A stretch of 29,558 nucleotides of DNA from JBBQDZ01 sp038237515 (GTDB lineage Bacteria; Actinomycetota; Thermoleophilia; Gaiellales; Gaiellaceae): assembly GCA_038237515.1 (NCBI GenBank), contig JBBRYP010000059.1, forward strand, positions 1-29,558, in the 5' to 3' direction. Below, piece after piece: positions 7,320 through 15,344 of the stretch. The number at the start of each line of letters is the position of its first letter. Position 1 is the first letter of the stretch. Position numbers and translations under genes: made by a program. The notes beneath the pieces are model-generated. The model did no database searches, was not told the origin of the DNA, and saw nothing but the letters and a program-made list of their open reading frames with translations.

Positions 7320-8756
7320 TTGTCCCTGCGCACGCGGCTGCTGCTCGTCCTGGCGGCCCTAGCCGCGGCCGGCCTCGCCGCCGCCGCCGCCGCGACCTAC
7401 CTTTCCGAGCGCTCGTTCCTGATCGCGCGCGTCGACCGCACCGTCGCCGGGAGCGGGCGCGCTCTCGCGGAGCAGATCTCCCGCCGCGGCTCCCTCGATC
7501 CGACCGACCTCGACCAGCTCGCCTCGACCGCGCCGGGCGTCTACCTCGGCGTCATCAATCGCGGCGGCACGGTGCGGTGGAGCCCGATCGGCCTGCGCCC
7601 CGACGAGACGCCTCCCCCGGAGCCCCGGCTGCCCGCTCGCCTCCGCCTTCCGAGTCGCGGCCACGGCTCGACCCTGGGGCTCGGCGCCGTTCGAGGCGGC
7701 GCCCGGTTTCGCGCGCGCCTCGAAGCCCTCTTCAACGGCGAGACTCTCGTCGTCGCGGCGCCGCTCGGGGAGGTCGACGCCAATCTCCACCATCTGCTCC
7801 TGATCGAGGCCCTCGTTGCCCTCGCCGTCGTCGCGGGCGTCGTGGGGCTCGGACTGTGGCTCGTCCGGCTAGGGCTCCGGCCCCTCGGGAGGATCGAGCA
7901 GACGGCGGGAGCGATCGCGGCAGGGGACCTGACGCGCCGGATCGAGATCGCCGACGAGCGGACCGAGGTCGGCCGGCTCGGATCCGCGCTGAACGCGATG
8001 CTCGGCCAGATCGAGCAGGCGTTCGCCGAGCGCACGACTTCGGAGCGCCGACTTCGGCGCTTCGTCGGCGACGCCTCGCACGAGCTCCGAACGCCGCTCG
8101 CGGCCGTCCAGGCCTACGCGGAGCTATTCGACCGCGGCGCGCGCGACCGCCCGGAAGATCTCGCGCGGTCGATGGCGGGCATCGAGCGCGAGGCCAAGCG
8201 CATGGGCGTCCTCGTCGACGATCTGCTGCTGCTCGCGCGGCTCGACCAAGGACGGCCGCTCGAGCGGCAACCGGTCGATCTCAGCGACGTAGCCGGCGAG
8301 GCGATCGAGGCTGCCCACATTCTCGAGCCCGAGCGCCCCCTCGAGCTCCTGGCGGCTCAGCCGGTGCACGTCTTAGGGGACGCGGAGCGCCTACGTCGGG
8401 TGATCGACAACCTGCTGGCGAACGTGCGCGCTCACACGCCCCCCGGCGCGCCGGCACGCGTCCGGGTCGCGAGCAACGGCTCGGAGGCGATCGTCGAGGT
8501 GATCGACGAGGGGTCGGGGTTGGACGATGAGGCAGCCGCGCATGTCTTCGAGCGCTTCTTCCGCGGCGATCCCTCCCGCTCCCGCGACGCGGGCGGCGCC
8601 GGCCTCGGCCTGTCCCTTGTCACCGCGATCGCGGCGGCGCACGGTGGCTCGGTCGAGGTCGGTCGCGCTGACGGAACCGGAGCGATCTTTCGCGTCTCGC
8701 TGCCGCTCGCCCGCCCGGCGGCGGCGGGGCCCGACGCCGGTGCTCCCCGATCGTGA
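7320..8756 (+). CDS. Membrane histidine kinase partner of the upstream regulator (MprB/BaeS-like)
   Basis: Starts at TTG 7320 and encodes 478 residues. Layout: membrane helix about 5-27, extracytoplasmic sensor about 28-157 (Arg/Pro-rich and unremarkable), membrane helix about 159-183, HAMP linker to about 236, HisKA dimerisation domain with His254 in DASHELRTPLAAVQ, and HATPase domain with N-box DNLLANVRAHTP, G1 box IDEGSGLDDE and G2 box GGAGLGLSLV. All key residues are present. It autophosphorylates and passes phosphate to the regulator encoded just upstream. A small hairpin and a large palindromic repeat follow its stop. Confidence 0.93.
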   Translation: MSLRTRLLLVLAALAAAGLAAAAAATYLSERSFLIARVDRTVAGSGRALAEQISRRGSLDPTDLDQLASTAPGVYLGVINRGGTVRWSPIGLRPDETPPPEPRLPARLRLPSRGHGSTLGLGAVRGGARFRARLEALFNGETLVVAAPLGEVDANLHHLLLIEALVALAVVAGVVGLGLWLVRLGLRPLGRIEQTAGAIAAGDLTRRIEIADERTEVGRLGSALNAMLGQIEQAFAERTTSERRLRRFVGDASHELRTPLAAVQAYAELFDRGARDRPEDLARSMAGIEREAKRMGVLVDDLLLLARLDQGRPLERQPVDLSDVAGEAIEAAHILEPERPLELLAAQPVHVLGDAERLRRVIDNLLANVRAHTPPGAPARVRVASNGSEAIVEVIDEGSGLDDEAAAHVFERFFRGDPSRSRDAGGAGLGLSLVTAIAAAHGGSVEVGRADGTGAIFRVSLPLARPAAAGPDAGAPRS

Positions 8757-8771
8757 TCGAGCCGAGGAGGC

Positions 8772-8789
8772 GCCGCACCGCTCGTGCGG
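8772..8789 (+). terminator. Hairpin just after the kinase gene, candidate terminator
   Basis: CCGCAC, CGCTC, GTGCGG: a 6-bp stem starting 15 bases after the kinase stop codon, with no U-tract. The arm GCCGCAC (8772-8778) shares its sequence with the core of the larger repeat element at 8881-9033. Confidence 0.3.
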
Positions 8790-8880
8790 AAGCGCGACGT
8801 ACGAGCGCAGCCGACGTTGGCGAAGAGCGAACCGGCGCTGCTAGAGGACGCGTTCGGGTTGGGCTACGGGGTCGTGCTGC

Positions 8881-9033
8881 TAGTGCGGCCTCTCATAACG
8901 TTCGAACGGAAACGAAGGTCACGTGGAGGCCGCACTACTCGGCCGCTTCGCGGCCGCCGGCCGCAGAGCGGCCGGAATAGTGCGGCGTCGGGTGCCGTCG
9001 GTTTCCGGTGAGACCTTGGGAGACGCCGCACTA
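8881..9033. repeat. Composite palindromic element: four alternating TAGTGCGGC cores with two internal hairpins
   Basis: The core TAGTGCGGC occurs at 8881-8889 (+), 8929-8937 (-), 8978-8986 (+) and 9025-9033 (-). Adjacent copies form two perfect 12-bp inverted repeats: TAGTGCGGCCTC (8881-8892) with 8926-8937, and TAGTGCGGCGTC (8978-8989) with 9022-9033. Between these lie two more perfect hairpins: CGGCCGC/GCGGCCG with a TTC loop (8940-8956), and CCGGCCGC/GCGGCCGG with an AGA loop (8957-8975). Outer and inner cores can also pair into one four-way structure. It lies between two convergent genes, and its last three bases are the TAG stop of the LuxR-type gene. It could be a REP/MITE-like element or a bidirectional terminator. 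Confidence 0.8.
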
Positions 9034-9375
9034 GACGACGATTCCACGCCGGAAGCCGATCGTGACGGCGTGGGCGCGAGATCTAGCCTGGAGCTTCGCG
9101 AGCAGGTGGCGGACGTGCGACTTGACGGTTTCCTCCGAGACGAAGAGCCGGGCGCCGACCTCCTTGTTCGAGAGCCCGTCGGAGATGAGTTGAAGAACCT
9201 GCACCTCGCGGGCGCTCGGCTCCTGCTCGAGCTCCGGCACGCGCGACGGCAGGCGGATGATCTCGGCCTCCGAGTCCCCTGGTAGCGCCCCGATCCGGCG
9301 GGCCGCGAGGTCGTCGAAGCGCCGCGCGTGCGCGGCGTAGCGCTCGAGGATCTCCTGACGGGCGTCGGCGTTCAT
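9031..9375 (-). CDS. Small LuxR/NarL-type HTH transcriptional regulator
   Basis: A 114-residue protein starting at ATG 9375; a GAGG lies about nine bases upstream. The N-terminal half (about 1-50) is a short Arg/Ala/Glu-rich helical region with no receiver or ligand domain. The C-terminal half is a complete LuxR-type helix-turn-helix: PSAREVQVLQLISDGLSNKE, then VSEETVKSHVRHLLAKLQAR, with the usual Val-Lys-Ser-His recognition helix. The protein ends FRRGIVV. Its stop codon lies inside the palindromic element, so the element may define the 3' end. As a stand-alone HTH protein it probably responds to dimerisation or a partner; targets are unknown. It is divergent from an exported-protein gene. 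Confidence 0.88.
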   Translation of the reverse strand: MNADARQEILERYAAHARRFDDLAARRIGALPGDSEAEIIRLPSRVPELEQEPSAREVQVLQLISDGLSNKEVGARLFVSEETVKSHVRHLLAKLQARSRAHAVTIGFRRGIVV

Positions 9376-9749
9376 CGCGCTGGGCCTCTGTTCGAACTGG
9401 TTCCTGCGGGCATCGAGGGACCTCCCTTTCAGATTCCCGACCTGGAGGCTCCGGCGCTCCTCGTCGAGTTCGGCAGCCGAGCCATCTCCGAGAGACCTCT
9501 GGCTTTGCGTCCCCGTCTCGCGGCGGGTTTGCCCTTCTCGTTCCCCACCTCCTTCGGCATCCCGTGCTTCCGCTCTTCGTCCCCCGTTCGAAGGATTGGT
9601 CGCGCGCGCCCGCGAGGACGATCGCGAGGAGACTGGGGCTCGACAGCGAATCCCTGGCCCTCGGGAAGGCGTGCCGGGCGGAGCTGGGATAGCAAGCGCC
9701 CGCCACGCTCTCCTCGCTGCTCAACGCATTCTCGAGAGGGGATTGATCG
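9376..9749. other. Divergent intergenic region, no gene recognised
   Basis: These 374 bases lie between the LuxR-type gene and the exported barrel-like protein gene and must hold both promoters. Frames open through it have no ribosome site and unnatural composition. I see no convincing promoter box or RNA gene. The AGAGGGGA before ATG 9750 is the ribosome site of the right-hand gene. Confidence 0.5.
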
Positions 9750-10208
9750 ATGATTCGCAAGGCGGCCGCCCTCGTCCTCTTCGGGCTGGTGCTGCTCGCG
9801 GTTGCGGGCGCCACCGGCTCGCGGGCGTTGAAGGGTCCCGGGTTGATCCGCATCACCGACGTCGAGACCGCGCATACCGTCGCCGACGGCTCGCCGAAGG
9901 GACGCAGCATCGGGGACGTCGACTTCAGGCGTCAGACCCTTTACAACAAGCGTGTGGCGGCGGATCCGATCGGGCACGTAGACATCGTTTGCACCTACAC
10001 GGGATCACACTCGAGCAGCTGCATGGCGACCTACTTCCTCCCCAGGGGCGAAATCGTTGCCGGGGGCGTGATCGGCTCGCGCCTCTTCTTCACAATTCCC
10101 GTTCTAGGGGGCACGGGCCTCTACAGCAACGCTCGCGGCACGCTCACCGTTACCTCCCTCGGCGCTCAGCCGTCACGCGAGCTCCTCGTCTTCCGGCTCG
10201 AGACGTAG
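9750..10208 (+). CDS. Exported allene-oxide-cyclase/dirigent barrel-like protein
   Basis: A 152-residue protein starting at ATG 9750, with an AGAGGGGA ribosome site. Residues 1-24 are a signal peptide. The mature part looks like the allene-oxide-cyclase-like beta-barrel found in plant dirigent proteins and in many actinobacterial exported proteins. It shows GHVDIVCTYTG, a Cys pair flanking SSSCMATYFLPRGEIVAGG, and GGTGLYSNARGTLTVTSLG, the last being the most typical motif (GGTG.Y..ARG). The two cysteines could form a disulfide. The bacterial members have no established reaction, so no substrate is proposed. It lies 15 bp upstream of a CheY-like gene on the same strand and could share its transcript. 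Confidence 0.65.
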   Translation: MIRKAAALVLFGLVLLAVAGATGSRALKGPGLIRITDVETAHTVADGSPKGRSIGDVDFRRQTLYNKRVAADPIGHVDIVCTYTGSHSSSCMATYFLPRGEIVAGGVIGSRLFFTIPVLGGTGLYSNARGTLTVTSLGAQPSRELLVFRLET

Positions 10209-10223
10209 TCAGTCCACTAGGAG

Positions 10224-10598
10224 ATGAGCCGCGAGACGATCCTGATCTGCGACGACGAGCCGAGTCTGCGCGAGCTGATGCGCATCGCGCTCGACGGCGA
10301 ATACGTCTTCGAGGAGGCCGCGAGCGCCGCCGAAGCTGTGGAGCGTGTCCGGGAGCTGCGACCCGACCTCGTCCTTCTCGACGTGATGATGCCCGGCGGG
10401 AGCGGCCTGGAGGCGCTGGCCGAGATCCGCGCCGATGCAGGACTCCAGGAGACGCGGGTGGTGATCGTGAGCGCGTTCAGCAGCGAGTCCGATCAGCAGT
10501 CCGCTCTTGCGGCAGGCGCGACCGCCTTCGTTTCGAAGCCCTTCGATCCGGACGACCTGGCCGCCGTGGTCGAGGACGTGCTCGGGCGCAACGACTGA
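10224..10598 (+). CDS. Single-domain CheY-like response regulator
   Basis: A 124-residue stand-alone receiver starting at ATG 10224, with an unusually close TAGGAG directly upstream. All phosphorylation residues are present: Asp10 and Asp11 in ICDDEPSL, phosphoacceptor Asp53 in LLDVMMPGGSG, Ser83, and Lys105 in VSKPFDPDD. There is no output domain, so it must act through a protein partner or as a phosphorelay intermediate. The CHASE3 kinase gene begins 7 bp after its stop, with the TGA forming part of that gene's ribosome site (TGAGGCGG), which implies translational coupling and a shared pathway. Confidence 0.92.
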   Translation: MSRETILICDDEPSLRELMRIALDGEYVFEEAASAAEAVERVRELRPDLVLLDVMMPGGSGLEALAEIRADAGLQETRVVIVSAFSSESDQQSALAAGATAFVSKPFDPDDLAAVVEDVLGRND

Positions 10599-10605
10599 GG
10601 CGGTC

Positions 10606-12117
10606 GTGAGGAGCGGCTCACGGGCGAGAGTAGCGTCGCTCCCGCTCGTCACGCGGCTCGTCGCCGCGAGCGGGGTGCTCGCGCTGCTCGTCGCCGCGGC
10701 CTTCGCGGTTCTGATCGTCGCGGTCTCCGCGCTTCGCGGTTCGACGAGCCGCGCGACCCATGCAAAGGATGTCTCCACCTCGACCCTGATCCTCGAGAAG
10801 CTCGTCCTCGACCTGGAAGGAGGTCTGCGCGGTTTCGTCATCACCGGCAACGAGCGCGTGCTCGATCCGCTGCGCGCCGCCCGCCGCGACATCCCCGCTG
10901 CGACCGGGCGCCTCCGACGGCTCGTCGCGACCGACCCCTTCGAACGGCCCCGCGTCGAGGAGCTCGCCCTGCTCATCGACGCGTACGTCCGCGACTACGC
11001 GGTCCCGCTCGTCGCGATCGCGAGACGGGACCCCACCGCCGCCCGCGCCAAGGTGGCGGCTGCAGAGGGGCGGCTGCGCCTGGACGCCATCCGCTCCCGT
11101 CTCGGTCTGATCCTCACGAGCGAGGACGCGGTGGCGGCCCACCAGTCGCGGTCGGCGCGCCGCGAATCCTTTCGCGCGATTGCGATCGGCATCGCGGCGC
11201 TCGGTGCCACAGGGCTCTTCATCCTCCTCTTCGGCGTCTACCTTGCCCGCCGGATCGCGCGGCCGGTGCGAAGCGTGGCCGAGGCCGCCGCTCGGGTCGC
11301 CGGCGGCGACCTCTCGGCTCGTCTCGAGGAGGAGGGGCCTGGCGAGGTCCACGAGCTCACGCGCGCCTTCAACGTGATGGCGGCCTCACTCGAGGAGGGC
11401 AAGCGAGAGCTCGAGGAGCAGAACGAGCAGCTGCGCGAGAGCGAACGGCTCCGCTACGAGCTCGTCAGCATCATCTCTCACGAGCTCCGCACGCCGCTGG
11501 CGGGCGTGCTCGGCTATTCGAGCCTGCTCCTGCGGCGCGAGTACGACGAGGAGACGGCGAGCCGCTACCTGGGGATCATCCGCACGCAGGGCGAGCGCAT
11601 CGCCTCGCTCGTGGACGATCTCGTCGACGTCCGGCGGGCCGAGCGCGGCGGGTTGGAGCTGAAGCCACGCGACTTCGACCTCGGCGGCCTGCTGCAGGAT
11701 CAGGTGACTGTGTTCTCGGGGCAGGCGGACGAGCATGCGATCGAGCTGCGTCTCGAAAATTCCTCGCTGGAGGTGAGGGGCGACCGCGGAAGACTCGAGC
11801 AGGTGGTCGGCAACCTGCTCGCGAACGCCGTCAAGTACTCGCCCGAGGGGGGCACCGTCGAGGTGCGGGGGAAGCGTCGCGACTCGAGCGTGCGCGTGGA
11901 GGTCGCCGACCCGGGCATGGGCATCCCGCTGGAGTCTCAGCCGCAGGTGTTCACGAAGTTCTTCCGCGGCGAGGCCCGCGCTAGCGGCATCGCCGGCGCT
12001 GGGCTCGGCCTCGCGATCGCGCGTGAGATCGTCGAAGCCCACGGCGGCAAGATCGGCTTCGAGAGCGCCCCCGGGGCGGGCTCGACGTTCTGGTTTGAAC
12101 TCCCGCGCGCACCTTGA
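10606..12117 (+). CDS. CHASE3-domain membrane histidine kinase
   Basis: The start is GTG 10606, coupled to the preceding receiver gene, giving 503 residues. Order: membrane helix about 14-42; extracytoplasmic CHASE3 sensor about 45-185 with the family pattern of paired helices (LDLEGGLRGFVITGNERVLD); membrane helix about 189-215; HAMP about 216-270; short coiled coil; HisKA with His292 in SIISHELRTPLAG; HATPase with N-box GNLLANAVKYSPEGG, ADPGMGIP and AGAGLGLAIA. CHASE3 ligands are not known. With the single-domain receiver it forms a two-component module whose output gene is not in this operon. The next gene is convergent, 55 bp away. Confidence 0.93.
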   Translation: MRSGSRARVASLPLVTRLVAASGVLALLVAAAFAVLIVAVSALRGSTSRATHAKDVSTSTLILEKLVLDLEGGLRGFVITGNERVLDPLRAARRDIPAATGRLRRLVATDPFERPRVEELALLIDAYVRDYAVPLVAIARRDPTAARAKVAAAEGRLRLDAIRSRLGLILTSEDAVAAHQSRSARRESFRAIAIGIAALGATGLFILLFGVYLARRIARPVRSVAEAAARVAGGDLSARLEEEGPGEVHELTRAFNVMAASLEEGKRELEEQNEQLRESERLRYELVSIISHELRTPLAGVLGYSSLLLRREYDEETASRYLGIIRTQGERIASLVDDLVDVRRAERGGLELKPRDFDLGGLLQDQVTVFSGQADEHAIELRLENSSLEVRGDRGRLEQVVGNLLANAVKYSPEGGTVEVRGKRRDSSVRVEVADPGMGIPLESQPQVFTKFFRGEARASGIAGAGLGLAIAREIVEAHGGKIGFESAPGAGSTFWFELPRAP

Positions 12118-12172
12118 GCGTCTACTCCCGAGGCGAGAGGCCACAGCGAGAGGCGTCGCCCACGGGGCGGGC

Positions 12173-13339
12173 TCACGCGACCGCGACGCCCGAGCCTTTC
12201 AGGCAGTCGCGGCGGAAGTGCCGAGGCACGGCCCGGCACGCGGCGCGCCGACCGGGCGTGGTGGCCGCGAGCGTCCCGACGATCGTGCCGATGCCGAAGT
12301 AGCAGCGTGGCTGGGCAGAGGCGGGAGCGCGGCCGCAGAGATCCGCTGCCCTCTTCGGGCTTGCGTAGTTCGAGGACATGTCCCTAGCGGCCCCGTAGAG
12401 ACATTCGCCCGCGAAGTGCCCCGTCATGCGGCAGAGCGCGAGCGTCTGCGCTGGGTCCTGCCGCGTCGACCCGGAGGCGTCGCGCCCGTACGACTGGAAG
12501 CAGGTCGCGCGCCACCCCGGCTCGACGCGGGCGCAGATCCTCGCCGTTGCGCGCCAGTCGTAGCCGTTCGCCTGGAGGACCCGCGAGGTGACCATCAGGT
12601 AGCAGTAGAGCTTGTAGCGCTCCTTCACCCAGTCGCACGGATAGACGAGGTCGGAGGCCTTGACCCAGGGAGAGCGCGTGCCGTAGCCGGACTTGACGGC
12701 GCCGTTCACGTTCTCCATGAAGACGCCGCCGGTGCAGGAGGTCTGATCCCAGCTCGTCGGCAGGCGGTCGCAGATCGAGAGCGCGAACGGCAGGTCGTAG
12801 CCGCTCTGGAGCATCAGCCCGTGGCCGAGGCCGTGTACGCACTGGTAGGCGAGGTAGGTGGTTCGGCGGACGTAGGAGCCTTCGCAGACGTGCTGTGCGA
12901 TCCTCACGAACTGCGGCTTGGTGCTCGCGCCCGCGAACGCGCGCTCGAGGATTCCGTGGTAGTAGCCCGACCAGCAGGAGGAAGATCCCTCGGCGAACGC
13001 GCGTGGCACGTTGCCGCGGTAGCGCGCGAGCGCCGCGGAGCCGATGGTGTGTGCGATGCGGTGGCAGCCGGACTCGATCGCAGGGACGAATTTCTGCTTC
13101 TCGTCGAAGATCCGGAGCGCGACCCGCGGCCCGCGGTAGTAGGAGAGGTCGCCGAAGGCCTGCTCGTAACAGGACTGATCATGGCAGCTGGCGAGCTTCG
13201 TGTCGTCAGGCTTGAAGTTCCCTGCAGCGGGATGGGCGTTCGCGGCCGCGGTCGGGCCGGGCGCCGCCGCGCGGCCACCGCACCCGGAGAGGACGAGCGC
13301 GCCGAGCAGCATGGCCGAGGCGAGGCCTCGTGCCTTCAC
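12173..13339 (-). CDS. Cys-rich exported lipoprotein with repeated C-x(10)-C units, function unknown
   Basis: The start proposed is GTG 13339 (388 residues); in-frame codons further upstream overlap the phosphatase gene. The N-terminus is a lipoprotein signal with lipobox LSGC (Cys20). The mature protein has 18 further cysteines. The C-terminal half shows a repeating helix-like unit of two Cys ten or so residues apart followed by an aromatic or Gly: for example ICARVEPGWRATCFQSYG, LCRMTGHFAGECLYGA, LCGRAPASAQPRCYFG, ACRAVPRHFRRDCLKG. The N-terminal half has conserved-looking His motifs CHRIAHTIG, SGYYHGILE and CVHGLGHGLM. I recall similar unnamed proteins in actinobacteria but no function. 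It is the third gene of a minus-strand run after a GAF kinase and a histidine phosphatase. Confidence 0.8.
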   Translation of the reverse strand: MKARGLASAMLLGALVLSGCGGRAAAPGPTAAANAHPAAGNFKPDDTKLASCHDQSCYEQAFGDLSYYRGPRVALRIFDEKQKFVPAIESGCHRIAHTIGSAALARYRGNVPRAFAEGSSSCWSGYYHGILERAFAGASTKPQFVRIAQHVCEGSYVRRTTYLAYQCVHGLGHGLMLQSGYDLPFALSICDRLPTSWDQTSCTGGVFMENVNGAVKSGYGTRSPWVKASDLVYPCDWVKERYKLYCYLMVTSRVLQANGYDWRATARICARVEPGWRATCFQSYGRDASGSTRQDPAQTLALCRMTGHFAGECLYGAARDMSSNYASPKRAADLCGRAPASAQPRCYFGIGTIVGTLAATTPGRRAACRAVPRHFRRDCLKGSGVAVA

Positions 13340-13388
13340 GAGGGATTCCCTGGCGTCCCGATCGCGCCGAAGACGATCGCGTGATCGC

Positions 13389-13985
13389 TCATCGTGCGGC
13401 CTCGGCGCCGGCGAGGCGGTCGATCCGGTCGGCCGTCCGCGCCAGCGCCTCCTCGTCGAAAAGATAGGGACGCGCGTTGCCGACTTCATGGACGGGGCCG
13501 TCGAGTTCTCCAGATCCACGCGCGGCGTTCACGGCGTAGCGCACCGGAATCTCGTGGCAGACGAGGAGAACGACCGACCAAGGCCCGTCGAGGAGCCGCC
13601 GGTAGCCGGCGGCGTAGCGGTGCGCCGCATCGTCGAGGCTTTCGCCACCCGGGAACGGCTCGCTGCGGGCGTGCGAGCCCTTCCAGGCGCGATAGTCGGC
13701 GATCGAAGCGCCGTCCAGTTTCCCGACGTCGATGTCGTCGAAGAGAGGTTCGACGTGGAGCGGCACGGCGCGATCCTGGAGCGCCAGCTCTGCGGTGCGG
13801 CGGGTTCGGCCAAAGCGCGTGTGAACACAGGCTTCGAGCGGGATGTTCCTGACCTGATCCCCGAGCAGGACGGCCTCGCTCTCGCCGCCGGGCGTCAACG
13901 CCACGGGCACGAGCGGATCCCCGTTGATACGCTGTTCGAGGTTGAGCGTCGAGTGAGCGTGGCGTGAGAGCACGAACAGTCGCAC
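13389..13985 (-). CDS. Histidine phosphatase superfamily protein (phosphoglycerate-mutase-like)
   Basis: A 198-residue protein from GTG 13985, only 4 bp after the kinase stop. The phosphohistidine motif is at the N-terminus, LSRHAHSTLN (Arg8, His9), with Ala in place of the usual Gly. The second catalytic His is His144 in LVCHEIPVRYAV, and Arg60/Arg63 in RFGRTRRTAE fit the second arginine region. The size and single domain fit the broad-specificity phosphatase/cobC/GpmB branch, not cofactor-dependent glycolytic mutase. The substrate is unknown. Tight coupling to a histidine kinase gene is suggestive, but many such phosphatases act on small metabolites. Confidence 0.87.
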   Translation of the reverse strand: MRLFVLSRHAHSTLNLEQRINGDPLVPVALTPGGESEAVLLGDQVRNIPLEACVHTRFGRTRRTAELALQDRAVPLHVEPLFDDIDVGKLDGASIADYRAWKGSHARSEPFPGGESLDDAAHRYAAGYRRLLDGPWSVVLLVCHEIPVRYAVNAARGSGELDGPVHEVGNARPYLFDEEALARTADRIDRLAGAEAAR

Positions 13986-13989
13986 GAAG

Positions 13990-15231
13990 CTAACGGTACG
14001 CGACTGCGCCCGCGAGCTGGCCGGATCGTGCGGCCCGGGGCAGCTCGAGCGTGAAGCGCGCCCCTGCGGGTACGACACGCTCGTAGGTGAGGCGTCCGCC
14101 GAGAGCCTCGGCGAAGGAGAGTGCGATCGCGAGTCCGAGCCCCGCACCTCCGCGAACCTTGCCGCGCGCGCTCTCGCTGCGGGTGAAGCGGTCAAAGAGG
14201 CGCGGCACGAAGGATGGGTCGACGCCGTCGCCCCGATCCTCGACGATCAGGTGCAGTTGCCCGTTGAGGGAGCTGCGGACGCTGACGGGCGGCCGGCCGT
14301 GGCGCAACGCGTTCAGCAGGAGGTTCGAGAGCACGCGCTCGAGCGCGTCCGGGTCAGCCTCGATCTCCAGCTCGGGCTCGACCTCGATCCTCACGTCCGT
14401 GAGCCTGTCGGGTGCGATGCGCGGCAGCAGGGCGTCCAGGCATTCGCGCGGCCGGAAGCGCTGAGGCCGGAGGCACACTGCGTCCGCGTCGATCCGCGAG
14501 AGATCGAGGAGCTGCTCGGCGAGGCCGCTCAGCCGCGAGGTCTGCTCGTAGAGCGTCGAACGCAGCTCGAGGAGCTGTTCGGACGAGAGCTCGGCGCCGC
14601 GCAGGTGCAGGGTGGCGGTGATCCCGTGCACGACGGCGATCGGAGTCCTCAGCTCGTGGGAGGCGAGGGACACGAAGGCGCTCTTCGCCTGGTCGAGCCG
14701 TTGGAGGTCGTCGTTTGCCTGCTGGAGCTTCGTGTAGTGATCGGCGCGATCGACGAAGACGGCTGCGAGCCAGCCGAGTGCCGTCAGGAGCTGGAGCTCG
14801 CCCTCCCCGAGCTCGAGCTCCTCGAAGGCTCGGTCCCCGACGATGAACCCGAGGCAGCGGTCCTCGATCATCAGCGGCGCCGCCGCGACCGACCGCACTC
14901 CGAAGCGCTGCGCGATCGTGTGCGGCATGTCGCCCTCGACCTGCTGCGGCCCGACGAGCACCGCCCGTCGCGTCTCGAGCGCGCGCTCGAGGAACGGGAA
15001 CCGCTCGACCGCCAGCCAGTCGTCGCCGGGCCAATCGAGACCGTGCAGAACCGCGCCACGCACGGTCCGGCGCCGCGGGTCGTAGCGCGCGACGATCGCA
15101 CGGTCGAAGCCGAAGGTGGCGCGGACTCCGTCGCAGATCCGCGCAAGCGTCTCCTCAACCCGCGCGGGGCCGGTTGCGACGGCTCGCGCAAGTTCAAAGA
15201 TCGCGTGCAGCTCAGGTGACCGATCCGGCAT
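13990..15231 (-). CDS. Cytoplasmic GAF-domain sensor histidine kinase
   Basis: The start is ATG 15231 with a purine-rich GGGGGAGA just upstream, giving 413 residues. No membrane helix is visible. Residues about 15-165 form a GAF domain (ELARAVATGPARVEETLARI ... FIVGDRAFEELELGEGELQL), then a short coiled coil, HisKA with His192 in ASHELRTPIAVVHG, and HATPase with N-box SNLLLNALRHGRPP, VEDRGDGVDP and GGAGLGLAIAL. GAF domains sense small ligands, light or redox state; no Cys or His that would fix a chromophore or haem stands out. No response regulator is adjacent. It leads the run with the histidine phosphatase and the Cys-rich lipoprotein. Confidence 0.92.
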   Translation of the reverse strand: MPDRSPELHAIFELARAVATGPARVEETLARICDGVRATFGFDRAIVARYDPRRRTVRGAVLHGLDWPGDDWLAVERFPFLERALETRRAVLVGPQQVEGDMPHTIAQRFGVRSVAAAPLMIEDRCLGFIVGDRAFEELELGEGELQLLTALGWLAAVFVDRADHYTKLQQANDDLQRLDQAKSAFVSLASHELRTPIAVVHGITATLHLRGAELSSEQLLELRSTLYEQTSRLSGLAEQLLDLSRIDADAVCLRPQRFRPRECLDALLPRIAPDRLTDVRIEVEPELEIEADPDALERVLSNLLLNALRHGRPPVSVRSSLNGQLHLIVEDRGDGVDPSFVPRLFDRFTRSESARGKVRGGAGLGLAIALSFAEALGGRLTYERVVPAGARFTLELPRAARSGQLAGAVAYR

Positions 15232-15277
15232 TCTCTCCCCCTGCCGAAGCATGCCCGATGTAGCGGTTGTGCCAAAC

Positions 15278-15305
15278 GCCGGGGGCGGCTCGCGCCGCCC
15301 CCGGC
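15278..15305 (-). terminator. Strong GC hairpin terminator after the DUF6458-like gene
   Basis: A perfect 12-bp stem, GCCGGGGGCGGC / GCCGCCCCCGGC, with a TCGC loop. It lies 39 bases past the stop of the minus-strand DUF6458-like gene and before the GAF kinase start. On the minus strand it is followed by GTTTGG, a minimal T-run. Confidence 0.65.
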
Positions 15306-15344
15306 AACCCTGTCGAAGCCCCGAAGACCGGGCTGGACGCGCTT

